64,000 nucleotides of DNA from Synchiropus splendidus (taxonomy: Eukaryota > Chordata > Actinopteri > Syngnathiformes > Callionymidae): positions 868,001-932,000 of the forward strand of contig NW_026527059.1 of the NCBI RefSeq assembly GCF_027744825.2, given 5' to 3'. This document shows positions 13,468-25,308 of the stretch, piece by piece. Position numbers and translations under genes: made by a program. The stretch's first letter is position 1. The number at the start of each line of letters is the position of its first letter. The notes beneath the pieces were generated by a model. That model was not told the DNA's origin. It did no database searches and saw only the letters and a list, made by a program, of their open reading frames with translations.

Positions 13468-16400
13468 TTTCGGAACGCCAAACATAAAAGTGTTGATAAC
13501 TTTGGAAAAACACTTCAGACAGCTTAGATTTGATGTGCAACTACTAGAAAGACCCTTTCTGCTATAGTGGGAGGTTAAAATTTCATGTTCTGAAGCTTCC
13601 CTGAAAAGTTATGGCACAATGCACAAAAACGCTTTTCAGCCTGAGATAAGGTGGGTTTCGGAACGCCAAACATAAAAGTGTTGATAACTTTGGAAAAACA
13701 CTTCAGACAGTTTAGATTTGATGTGCAACTACTAGAAAGACCCTTTCTGCTATAGTGGGAGGTTAAAATTTCATGTTCTGAAGCTTCCCTGAAAAGTTAT
13801 GGCACAATGCACAAAAACGCTTTTCAGCCTGAGATAAGGTGGGTTTCGGAACGCCAAACATAAAAGTGTTGATAACTTTGGAAAAACACTTCAGACAGTT
13901 TAGATTTGATGTGCAACTACTAGAAAGACCCTTTCTGCTATAGTGGGAGGTTAAAATTTCATGTTCTGAAGCTTCCCTGAAAAGTTATGGCACAATGCAC
14001 AAAAACGCTTTTCAGCCTGAGATAAGGTGGGTTTCGGAACGCCAAACATAAAAGTGTTGATAACTTTCGAAAAACACTTCAGAGAGCTTAGATTTGATGT
14101 GCACCTACTAGAAAGACCCTTTCTGCTATAGTGGGAGGTTAAAATTTCATGTTCTGAAGCTTCCCTGAAAAGTTATGGCACAATGCACAAAAACGCTTTT
14201 CAGCCTGAGATAAGGTGGGTTTCGGAACGCCAAACATAAAAGTGTTGATAACTTTCGAAAAACACTTCAGACAGCTTAGATTTGATGTGCACCTACTAGA
14301 AAGACCCTTTCTGCTATAGTGGGAGGTTAAAATTTCATGTTCTGAAGCTTCCCTGAAAAGTTATGGCACAATGCACAAAAACGCTTTTCAGCCTGAGATA
14401 AGGTGGGTTTCGGAACGCCAAACATAAAAGTGTTAATAACTTTGGAAAAACACTTCAGACAGTTTAGATTTGATGTGCAACTACTAGAAAGACCCTTTCT
14501 GCTATAGTGGGAGGTTAAAATTTCATGTTCTGAAGCTTTCCTGAAAAGTTATGGCACAATGCACAAAAACGCTTTTCAGCCTGAGATAAGGTGGGTTTCG
14601 GAACGCCAAACATAAAAGTGTTGATAACTTTCGAAAAACACTTCAGAGAGCTTAGATTTGATGTGCACCTACTAGAAAGACCCTTTCTGCTATAGTGGGA
14701 GGTTAAAATTTCATGTTCTGAAGCCTCCCTGAAAAGTTATGGCACAATGCGTAAAAACGCTTTTCAGCCTGAGATAAGGTGGGTTTCGGAACGCCAAACA
14801 TAAAAGGGTTGATAACTTTGGAAAAACACTTCAGACAGTTTAGATTTGATGTGCAACTACTAGAAAGACCCTTTCTGCTATAGTGGGAGGTTAAAATTTC
14901 ATGTTCTGAAGCTTTCCTGAAAAGTTATGGCACAATGCACAAAAACGCTTTTCAGCCTGAGATAAGGTGGGTTTCGGAACGCCAAACATAAAAGTGTTGA
15001 TAACTTTTGAAAAACACTTCAGACAGCTTAGATTTGATGTGCAACTACTAGAAAGACCCTTTCTGCTATAGTGGGAGGTTAAAATTTCATGTTCTGAAGC
15101 TTCCCTGAAAAGTTATGGCACAATGCACAAAAACGCTTTTCAGCCTGAGATAAGGTGGGTTTCGGAACGCCAAACATAAAAGTGTTGATAACTTTGGAAA
15201 AACACTTCAGACAGTTTAGATTTGATGTGCAACTACTAGAAAGACCCTTTCTGCTATAGTGGGAGGTTAAAATTTCATGTTCTGAAGCTTCCCTGAAAAG
15301 TTATGGCACAATGCACAAAAACGCTTTTCAGCCTGAGATAAGGTGGGTTTCGGAACGCCAAACATAAAAGTGTTAATAACTTTGGAAAAACACTTCAGAC
15401 AGTTTAGATTTGATGTGCAACTACTAGAAAGACCCTTTCTGCTATAGTGGGAGGTTAAAATTTCATGTTCTGAAGCTTCCCTGAAAAGTTATGGCACAAT
15501 GCACAAAAACGCTTTTCAGCCTGAGATAAGGTGGGTTTCGGAACGCCAAACATAAAAGTGTTGATAACTTTCGAAAAACACTTCAGAGAGCTTAGATTTG
15601 ATGTGCACCTACTAGAAAGACCCTTTCTGCTATAGTGGGAGGTTAAAATTTCATGTTCTGAAGCTTCCCTGAAAAGTTATGGCACAATGCGTAAAAACGC
15701 TTTTCAGCCTGAGATAAGGTGGGTTTCGGAACGCCAAACATAAAAGTGTTGATAACTTTGGAAAAACACTTCAGACAGTTTAGATTTGATGTGCAACTAC
15801 TAGAAAGACCCTTTCTGCTATAGTGGGAGGTTAAAATTTCATGTTCTGAAGCTTTCCTGAAAAGTTATGGCACAATGCACAAAAACGCTTTTCAGCCTGA
15901 GATAAGGTGGGTTTCGGAACGCCAAACATAAAAGTGTTGATAACTTTTGAAAAACACTTCAGACAGCTTAGATTTGATGTGCAACTACTAGAAAGACCCT
16001 TTCTGCTATAGTGGGAGGTAAAAATTTCATGTTCTGAAGCTTCCCTGAAAAGTTATGGCACAATGCACAAAAACGCTTTTCAGCCTGAGATAAGGTGGGT
16101 TTCGGAACGCCAAACATAAAAGTGTTGATAACTTTCGAAAAACACTTCAGACAGCTCAGATTTGATGTGCACCTACTAGAAAGACCCTTTCTGCTATAGT
16201 GGGAGGTTAAAATTTCATGTTCTGAAGCTTCCCTGAAAAGTTATGGCACAATGCGTAAAAACGCTTTTCAGCCTGAGATAAGGTGGGTTTCGGAACGCCA
16301 AACATAAAATTGTTGATAACTTTGGAAAAACACTTCAGACAGTTTAGATTTGATGTGCAACTACTAGAAAGACCCTTTCTGCTATAGTGGGAGGTTAAAA

Positions 16401-16851
16401 TTTCATGTTCTGAAGCTTCCCTGAAAAGTTATGGCACAATGCACAAAAACGCTTTTCAGCCTGAGATAAGGTGGGTTTCGGAACGCCAAACATAAAAGTG
16501 TTAATAACTTTGGAAAAACACTTCAGACAGCTTAGATTTGATGTGCAACTACTAGAAAGACCCTTTCTGCTATAGTGGGAGGTTAAAATTTCATGTTCTG
16601 AAGCTTCCCTGAAAAGTTATGGCACAATGCACAAAAACGCTTTTCAGCCTGAGATAAGGTGGGTTTCGGAACGACAAACATAAAAGTGTTAATAACTTTG
16701 GAAAAACACTTCAGACAGTTTAGATTTGATGTGCAACTACTAGAAAGACCCTTTCTGCTATAGTGGGAGGTTAAAATTTCATATTCTGAAGCTTTCCTGA
16801 AAAGTTATGGCACAATGCATAAAAACGCTTTTCAGCCTGAGATAAGGTGGG

Positions 16852-19293
16852 TTTCGGAACGCCAAACATAAAAGTGTTGATAACTTTCGAAAAACACTTC
16901 AGAGAGCTTAGATTTGATGTGCACCTACTAGAAAGACCCTTTCTGCTATAGTGGGAGGTTAAAATTTCATGTTCTGAAGCTTCCCTGAAAAGTTATGGCA
17001 CAATGCGTAAAAACGCTTTTCAGCCTGAGATAAAGTGGGTTTCGGAACGCCAAACATAAAAGTGTTGATAACTTTGGAAAAACACTTCAGACAGTTTAGA
17101 TTTGATGTGCAACTACTAGAAAGACCCTTTCTGCTATAGTGGGAGGTTAAAATTTCATGTTCTGAAGCTTTCCTGAAAAGTTATGGCACAATGCACAAAA
17201 ACGCTTTTCAGCCTGAGATAAGGTGGGTTTCGGAACGCCAAACATAAAAGTGTTGATAACTTTTGAAAAACACTTCAGACAGCTTAGATTTGATGTGCAA
17301 CTACTAGAAAGACCCTTTCTGCTATAGTGGGAGGTTAAAATTTCATGTTCTGAAGCTTCCCTGAAAAGTTATGGCACAATGCACAAAAACGCTTTTCAGC
17401 CTGAGATAAGGTGGGTTTCGGACCGCCAAACATAAAAGTGTTGATAACTTTTGAAAAACACTTCAGACAGCTTAGATTTGATGTGCAACTACTAGAAAGA
17501 CCCTTTCTGCTATAGTGGGAGGTTAAAATTTCATGTTCTGAAGCTTCCCTGAAAAGTTATGGCACAATGCACAAAAACGCTTTTCAGCCTGAGATAAGGT
17601 GGGTTTCGGAACGCCAAACATAAAAGTGTTGATAACTTTGGAAAAACACTTCAGACAGTTTAGATTTGATGTGCAACTACTAGAAAGACCCTTTCTGCTA
17701 TAGTGGGAGGTTAAAATTTCATGTTCTGAAGCTTCCCTGAAAAGTTATGGCACAATGCGTAAAACGCTTTTCAGCCTGAGATAAGGTGGGTTTCGGAACG
17801 CCAAACATATAAGTGTTGATAACTTTGGAAAAACACTTCAGACAGTTTAGATTTGATGTGCAACTACTAGAAAGACCCTTTCTGCTATAGTGGGAGGTTA
17901 AAATTTCATGTTCTGAAGCTTTCCTGAAAAGTTATGGCACAATGCACAAAAACGCTTTTCAGTCTGAGATAAGGTGGGTTTCGGAACGCCAAACATAAAA
18001 GTGTTGATAACTTTCGAAAAACACTTCAGAGAGCTTAGATTTGATGTGCACCTACTAGAAAGACCCTTTCTGCTATAGTGGGAGGTTAAAATTTCATGTT
18101 CTGAAGCTTCCCTGAAAAGTTATGGCACAATGCGTAAAAACGCTTTTCAGCCTGAGATAAAGTGGGTTTCGGAACGCCAAACATAAAAGTGTTGATAACT
18201 TTGGAAAAACACTTCAGACAGTTTAGATTTGATGTGCAACTACTAGAAAGACCCTTTCTGCTATAGTGGGAGGTTAAAATTTCATGTTCTGAAGCTTTCC
18301 TGAAAAGTTATGGCACAATGCACAAAAACGCTTTTCAGCCTGAGATAAGGTGGGTTTCGGAACGCCAAACATAAAAGTGTTGATAACTTTTGAAAAACAC
18401 TTCAGACAGCTTCGATTTGATGTGCAACTACTAGAAAGACCCTTTCTGCTATAGTGGGAGGTTAAAATTTCATGTTCTGAAGCTTCCCTGAAAAGTTATG
18501 GCACAATGCACAAAAACGCTTTTCAGCCTGAGATAAGGTGGGTTTCGGAACGCCAAACATAAAAGTGTTGATAACTTTTGAAAAACACTTCAGACAGCTT
18601 AGATTTGATGTGCAACTACTAGAAAGACCCTTTCTGCTATAGTGGGAGGTTAAAATTTCATGTTCTGAAGCTTCCCTGAAAAGTTATGGCACAATGCACA
18701 AAAACGCTTTTCAGCCTGAGATAAGGTGGGTTTCGGACCGCCAAACATAAAAGTGTTGATAACTTTTGAAAAACACTTCAGACAGCTTAGATTTGATGTG
18801 CAACTACTAGAAAGACCCTTTCTGCTATAGTGGGAGGTTAAAATTTCATGTTCTGAAGCTTCCCTGAAAAGTTATGGCACAATGCACAAAAACGCTTTTC
18901 AGCCTGAGATAAGGTGGGTTTCGGAACGCCAAACATAAAAGTGTTGATAACTTTGGAAAAACACTTCAGACAGTTTAGATTTGATGTGCAACTACTAGAA
19001 AGACCCTTTCTGCTATAGTGGGAGGTTAAAATTTCATGTTCTGAAGCTTCCCTGAAAAGTTATGGCACAATGCGTAAAACGCTTTTCAGCCTGAGATAAG
19101 GTGGGTTTCGGAACGCCAAACATAAAAGTGTTGATAACTTTGGAAAAACACTTCAGACAGTTTAGATTTGATGTGCAACTACTAGAAAGACCCTTTCTGC
19201 TATAGTGGGAGGTTAAAATTTCATGTTCTGAAGCTTTCCTGAAAAGTTATGGCACAATGCACAAAAACGCTTTTCAGTCTGAGATAAGGTGGG
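16852..19293 (+). repeat. HOR pair with unequal size: 6-mer (1127 bp) then 7-mer (1315 bp)
   Basis: Copy 1 (16852-17978) reads C-A-B-B*-A-A and copy 2 (17979-19293) reads C-A-B-B-B*-A-A, where B* begins tttcggaccg (17416 and 18731). Both share aaagtggg before the second monomer, the deleted gcgtaaaacg (near 17759 and 19073) and agtctgag (17961 and 19276). Copy 2 has exactly one extra B monomer, so a single 188-bp unit was gained or lost after the duplication. Confidence 0.85.
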
Positions 19294-21172
19294 TTTCGGA
19301 ACGCCAAACATAAAAGTGTTGATAACTTTTGAAAAACACTTCAGACAGCTTAGATTTGATGTGCAACTACTAGAAAGACCCTTTCTGCTATAGTGGGAGG
19401 TTAAAATTTCATGTTCTGAAGCTTCCCTGAAAAGTTATGGCACAATGCACAAAAACGCTTTTCAGCCTGAGATAAGGTGGGTTTCGGAACGCCAAACATA
19501 AAAGTGTTGATAACTTTGGAAAAACACTTCAGACAGTTTAGATTTGATGTGCACCTACTAGAAAGACCCTTTCTGCTATAGTGGGAGGTTAAAATTTCAT
19601 GTTCTGAAGCTTCCCTGAAAAGTTATGGCACAATGCACAAAAACGCTTTTCAGCCTGAGATAAGGTGGGTTTCGGAACGCCAAACATAAAAGTGTTGATA
19701 ACTTTGGAAAAACACTTCAGACAGTTTAGATTTGATGTGCAACTACTAGAAAGACCCTTTCTGCTATAGTGGGAGGTTAAAATTTCATGTTCTGAAGCTT
19801 CCCTGAAAAGTTATGGCACAATGCACAAAAACGCTTTTCAGCCTGAGATAAGGTGGGTTTCGGAACGCCAAACATAAAAGTGTTGATAACTTTCGAAAAA
19901 CACTTCAGAGAGCTTTAGATTTGATGTGCACCTACTAGAAAGACCCTTTCTGCTATAGTGGGAGCTTAAAATTTCATGTTCTGAAGCTTCCCTGAAAAGT
20001 TATGGCACAATGCGTAAAAACGCTTTTCAGCCTGAGATAAGGTGGGTTTCGGAACGCCAAACATAAATGTGTTGATAACTTTGGAAAAACACTTCAGACA
20101 GTTTAGATTTGATGTGCAACTACTAGAAAGACCCTTTCTGCTATAGTGGGAGGTTAAAATTTCATGTTCTGAAGCTTTCCTGAAAAGTTATGGCACAATG
20201 CACAAAAACGCTTTTCAGCCTGAGATAAGGTGGGTTTCGGAACGCCAAACATAAAAGTGTTGATAACTTTTGAAAAACACTTCAGACAGCTTAGATTTGA
20301 TGTGCAACTACTAGAAAGACCCTTTCTGCTATAGTGGGAGGTTAAAATTTCATGTTCTGAAGCTTCCCTGAAAAGTTATGGCACAATGCACAAAAACGCT
20401 TTTCAGCCTGAGATAAGGTGGGTTTCGGAACGCCAAACATAAGTGTTGATAACTTTCGAAAAACACTTCAGACAGCTTAGATTTGATGTGCACCTACTAG
20501 AAAGACCCTTTCTGCTATAGTGGGAGGTTAAAATTTCATGTTCTGAAGCTTCCCTGAAAAGTTATGGCACAATGCGTAAAAACGCTTTTCAGCCTGAGAT
20601 AAGGTGGGTTTCGGAACGCCAAACATAAAAGTGTTGATAACTTTGGAAAAACACTTCAGACAGTTTAGATTTGATGTGCAACTACTAGAAAGACCCTTTC
20701 TGCTATAGTGGGAAGTTAAAATTTCATGTTCTGAAGCTTCCCTGAAAAGTTATGGCACAATGCACAAAAACGCTTTTCAGCCTGAGATAAGGTGGGTTTC
20801 GGAACGCCAAACATAAAAGTGTTAATAACTTTGGAAAAACACTTCAGACAGTTTAGATTTGATGTGCAACTACTAGAAAGACCCTTTCTGCTATAGTGGG
20901 AGGTTAAAATTTCATGTTCTGAAGCTTCCCTGAAAAGTTATGGCACAATGCACAAAAACGCTTTTCAGCCTGAGATAAGGTGGGTTTCGGAACGCCAAAC
21001 ATAAAAGTGTTAATAACTTTGGAAAAACACTTCAGACAGTTTAGATTTGATGTGCAACTACTAGAAAGACCCTTTCTGCTATAGTGGGAGGTTAAAATTT
21101 CATGTTCTGAAGCTTTCCTGAAAAGTTATGGCACAATGCACAAAAACGCTTTTCAGCCTGAGATAAGGTGGG

Positions 21173-24100
21173 TTTCGGAACGCCAAACATGAAAGTGTTG
21201 ATAACTTCCGAAAAACACTTCAGAGAGCTTAGATTTGATGTGCACCTACTAGAAAGACCCTTTCTGCTATAGTGGGAGGTTAAAATTTCATGTTCTGAAG
21301 CTTCCCTGAAAAGTTATGGCACAATGCGTAAAAACGATTTTCAGCCTGAGATAAGGTGGGTTTCGGAACGCCAAACATAAAAGTGTTGATAACTTTGGAA
21401 AAACACTTCAGACAGTTTAGATTTGATGTGCAACTACTAGAAAGACCCTTTCTGCTATAGTGGGAGGTTAAAATTTCATGTTCTGAAGCTTTCCTGAAAA
21501 GTTATGGCACAATGCACAAAAACGCTTTTCTGCCTGAGATAAGGTGGGTTTCGCAACGCCAAACATAAAAGTGTTGATAACTTTTGAAAAACACTTCAGA
21601 CAGCTTAGATTTGATGTGCAACTACTAGAAAGACCCTTTCTGCTATAGTGGGAGGTTAAAATTTCATGTTCTGAAGCCTCCCTGAAAAGTTATGGCACAA
21701 TGCACAAAAACGCTTTTCAGCCTGAGATAAGGTGGGTTTCGGAACGCCAAACATAAAAGTGTTGATAACTTTGGAAAAACACTTCAGACAGTTTAGATTT
21801 GATGTGCAACTACTAGAAAGACCCTTTCTGCTATAGTGGGAGGTTAAAATTTCATGTTCTGAAGCTTCCCTGAAAAGTTATGGCACAATGCACAAAAACG
21901 CTTTTCAGCCTGAGATAAGGTGGGTTTCGGAACGCCAAACATAAAAGTGTTGATAACTTTGGAAAAACACTTCAGACAGTTTAGATTTGATGTGCAACTA
22001 CTAGAAAGACCCTTTCTGCTATAGTGGGAGGTTAAAATTTCATGTTCTGAAGCTTTCCTGAAAAGTTATGGCACAATGCACAAAAACGCTTTTCAGCCTG
22101 AGATAAGGTGGGTTTCGGAACGCCAAACATAAAAGTGTTGATAACTTTTGAAAAACACTTCAGACAGCTTAGATTTGATGTGCAACTACTAGAAAGACCC
22201 TTTCTGCTATAGTGGGAGGTTAAAATTTCATGTTCTGAAGCTTCCCTGAAAAGTTATGGCACAATGCACAAAAACGCTTTTCAGCCTGAGATAAGGTGGG
22301 TTTCGGAACGCCAAACATAAAAGTGTTGATAACTTTCGAAAAACACTTCAGACAGCTTAGATTTGATGTGCACCTACTAGAAAGACCCTTTCTGCTATAG
22401 TGGGAGGTTAAAATTTCATGTTCTGAAGCTTCCCTGAAAAGTTATGGCACAATGCACAAAAACGCTTTTCAGCCTGAGATAAGGTGGGTTTCGGAACGCC
22501 AAACATAAAAGTGTTAATAACTTTGGAAAAACACTTCAGACAGTTTAGATTTGATGTGCAACTACTAGAAAGACCCTTTCTGCTATAGTGGGAGGTTAAA
22601 ATTTCATGTTCTGAAGCTTTCCTGAAAAGTTATGGCACAATGCACAAAAACGCTTTTCAGCCTGAGATAAGGTGGGTTTCGGAACGCCAAACATGAAAGT
22701 GTTGATAACTTCCGAAAAACACTTCAGAGAGCTTAGATTTGATGTGCACCTTCTAGAAAGACCCTTTCTGCTATAGTGGGAGGTTAAAATTTCATGTTCT
22801 GAAGCTTCCCTGAAAAGTTATGGCACAATGCGTAAAAACGATTTTCAGCCTGAGATAAGGTGGGTTTCGGAACGCCAAACATAAAAGTGTTGATAACTTT
22901 GGAAAAACACTTCAGACAGTTTAGATTTGATGTGCAACTACTAGAAAGACCCTTTCTGCTATAGTGGGAGGTTAAAATTTCATGTTCTGAAGCTTTCCTG
23001 AAAAGTTATGGCACAATGCACAAAAACGCTTTTCTGCCTGAGATAAGGTGGGTTTCGCAACGCCAAACATAAAAGTGTTGATAACTTTTGAAAAACACTT
23101 CAGACAGCTTAGATTTGATGTGCAACTACTAGAAAGACCCTTTCTGCTATAGTGGGAGGTTAAAATTTCATGTTCTGAAGCCTCCCTGAAAAGTTATGGC
23201 ACAATGCACAAAAACGCTTTTCAGCCTGAGATAAGGTGGGTTTCGGAACGCCAAACATAAAAGTGTTGATAACTTTGGAAAAACACTTCAGACAGTTTAG
23301 ATTTGATGTGCAACTACTAGAAAGACCCTTTCTGCTATAGTGGGAGGTTAAAATTTCATGTTCTGAAGCTTCCCTGAAAAGTTATGGCACAATGCACAAA
23401 AACGCTTTTCAGCCTGAGATAAGGTGGGTTTCGGAACGCCAAACATAAAAGTGTTGATAACTTTGGAAAAACACTTCAGACAGTTTAGATTTGATGTGCA
23501 ACTACTAGAAAGACCCTTTCTGCTATAGTGGGAGGTTAAAATTTCATGTTCTGAAGCTTCCCTGAAAAGTTATGGCACAATGCACAAAAACGCTTTTCAG
23601 CCTGAGATAAGGTGGGTTTCGGAACGCCAAACATAAAAGTGTTGATAACTTTGGAAAAACACTTCAGAGAGCTTAGATTTGATGTGCACCTACTAGAAAG
23701 ACCCTTTCTGCTATAGTGGGAGGTTAAAATTTCATGTTCTGAAGCTTCCCTGAAAAGTTATGGCACAATGCACAAAAACGCTTTTCAGCCTGAGATAAGG
23801 TGGGTTTCGGAACGCCAAACATAAAAGTGTTGATAACTTTCGAAAAACACTTCAGACAGCTTAGATTTGATGTGCACCTACTAGAAAGACCCTTTCTGCT
23901 ATTGTGGGAGGTTAAAATTTCATGTTCTGAAGCTTCCCTGAAAAGTTATGGCACAATGCACAAAAACGCTTTTCAGCCTGAGATAAGGTGGGTTTCGGAA
24001 CGCCAAACATAAAAGTGTTAATAACTTTGGAAAAACACTTCAGACAGTTTAGATTTGATGTGCAACTACTAGAAAGACCCTTTCTGCTATAGTGGGAGGT

Positions 24101-24180
24101 TAAAATTTCATGTTCTGAAGCTTTCCTGAAAAGTTATGGCACAATGCACAAAAACGCTTTTCAGCCTGAGATAAGGTGGG
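21173..24180 (+). repeat. Two copies of an 8-monomer HOR, 1504 bp each
   Basis: Copies at 21173-22676 and 22677-24180 share a dense set of private marks at 1504-bp spacing: acatgaaag with cttccgaaa in the C monomer, aacgatttt, ttttctgcctg, tttcgcaacg (21549 and 23053) and gaagcctccc. The second halves diverge: monomer 6 is B at 22113 but a G37/G53/C73 recombinant at 23617. The stop-loss mutation at 23903 is private to copy 2. Confidence 0.88.
22113..22300 (+). repeat. Reference monomer, type B
   Basis: Type B carries T37 (cttttgaaaa) with C56 (acagctta) and A73 (gcaacta). These three bases travel together in most copies, which marks B as a lineage and not as random polymorphism. B usually directly follows a type A copy with T132 (agctttcc), as at 9520, 30385, 34145, 46741 and 61217. 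In the 47.3-54.1 kb block several B copies carry gcgta. Confidence 0.85.
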
Positions 24181-25308
24181 TTTCGGAACGCCAAACATAA
24201 AAGTGTTGATAACTTTCGAAAAACACTTCAGAGAGCTTAGATTTGATGTGCACCTACTAGAAAGACCCTTTCTGCTATAGTGGGAGGTTAAAATTTCATG
24301 TTCTGAAGCTTCCCTGAAAAGTTATGGCACAATGCGTAAAAACGCTTTTCAGCCTGAGATAAGGTGGGTTTCGGAACGCCAAACATAAAAGGGTTGATAA
24401 CTTTGGAAAAACACTTCAGACAGTTTAGATTTGATGTGCAACTACTAGAAAGACCCTTTCTGCTATAGTGGGAGGTTAAAATTTCATGTTCTGAAGCTTT
24501 CCTGAAAAGTTATGGCACAATGCACAAAAACGCTTTTCAGCCTGAGATAAGGTGGGTTTCGGAACGCCAAACATAAAAGTGTTGATAACTTTTGAAAAAC
24601 ACTTCAGACAGCTTAGATTTGATGTGCAACTACTAGAAAGACCCTTTCTGCTATAGTGGGAGGTTAAAATTTCATGTTCTGAAGCTTCCCTGAAAAGTTA
24701 TGGCACAATGCACAAAAACGCTTTTCAGCCTGAGATAAGGTGGGTTTCGGAACGCCAAACATAAAAGTGTTGATAACTTTGGAAAAACACTTCAGACAGT
24801 TTAGATTTGATGTGCAACTACTAGAAAGACCCTTTCTGCTATAGTGGGAGGTTAAAATTTCATGTTCTGAAGCTTCCCTGAAAAGTTATGGCACAATGCA
24901 CAAAAACGCTTTTCAGCCTGAGATAAGGTGGGTTTCGGAACGCCAAACATAAAAGTGTTGATAACTTTCGAAAAACACTTCAGAGAGCTTAGATTTGATG
25001 TGCACCTACTAGAAAGACCCTTTCTGCTATAGTGGGAGGTTAAAATTTCATGTTCTGAAGCTTCCCTGAAAAGTTATGGCACAATGCGTAAAAACGCTTT
25101 TCAGCCTGAGATAAGGTGGGTTTCGGAACGCCAAACATAAAAGTGTTGATAACTTTGGAAAAACACTTCAGACAGTTTAGATTTGATGTGCAACTACTAG
25201 AAAGACCCTTTCTGCTATAGTGGGAGGTTAAAATTTCATGTTCTGAAACTTCCCTGAAAAGTTATGGCACAATGCACAAAAACGCTTTTCAGCCTGAGAT
25301 AAGGTGGG

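Noticed and set aside
23800..24012. 70-codon open frame
   Set aside because: Same frame as at 11209, opened by TAG to TTG at 23903. Private to one monomer of an 8-mer HOR copy; no evidence of coding.
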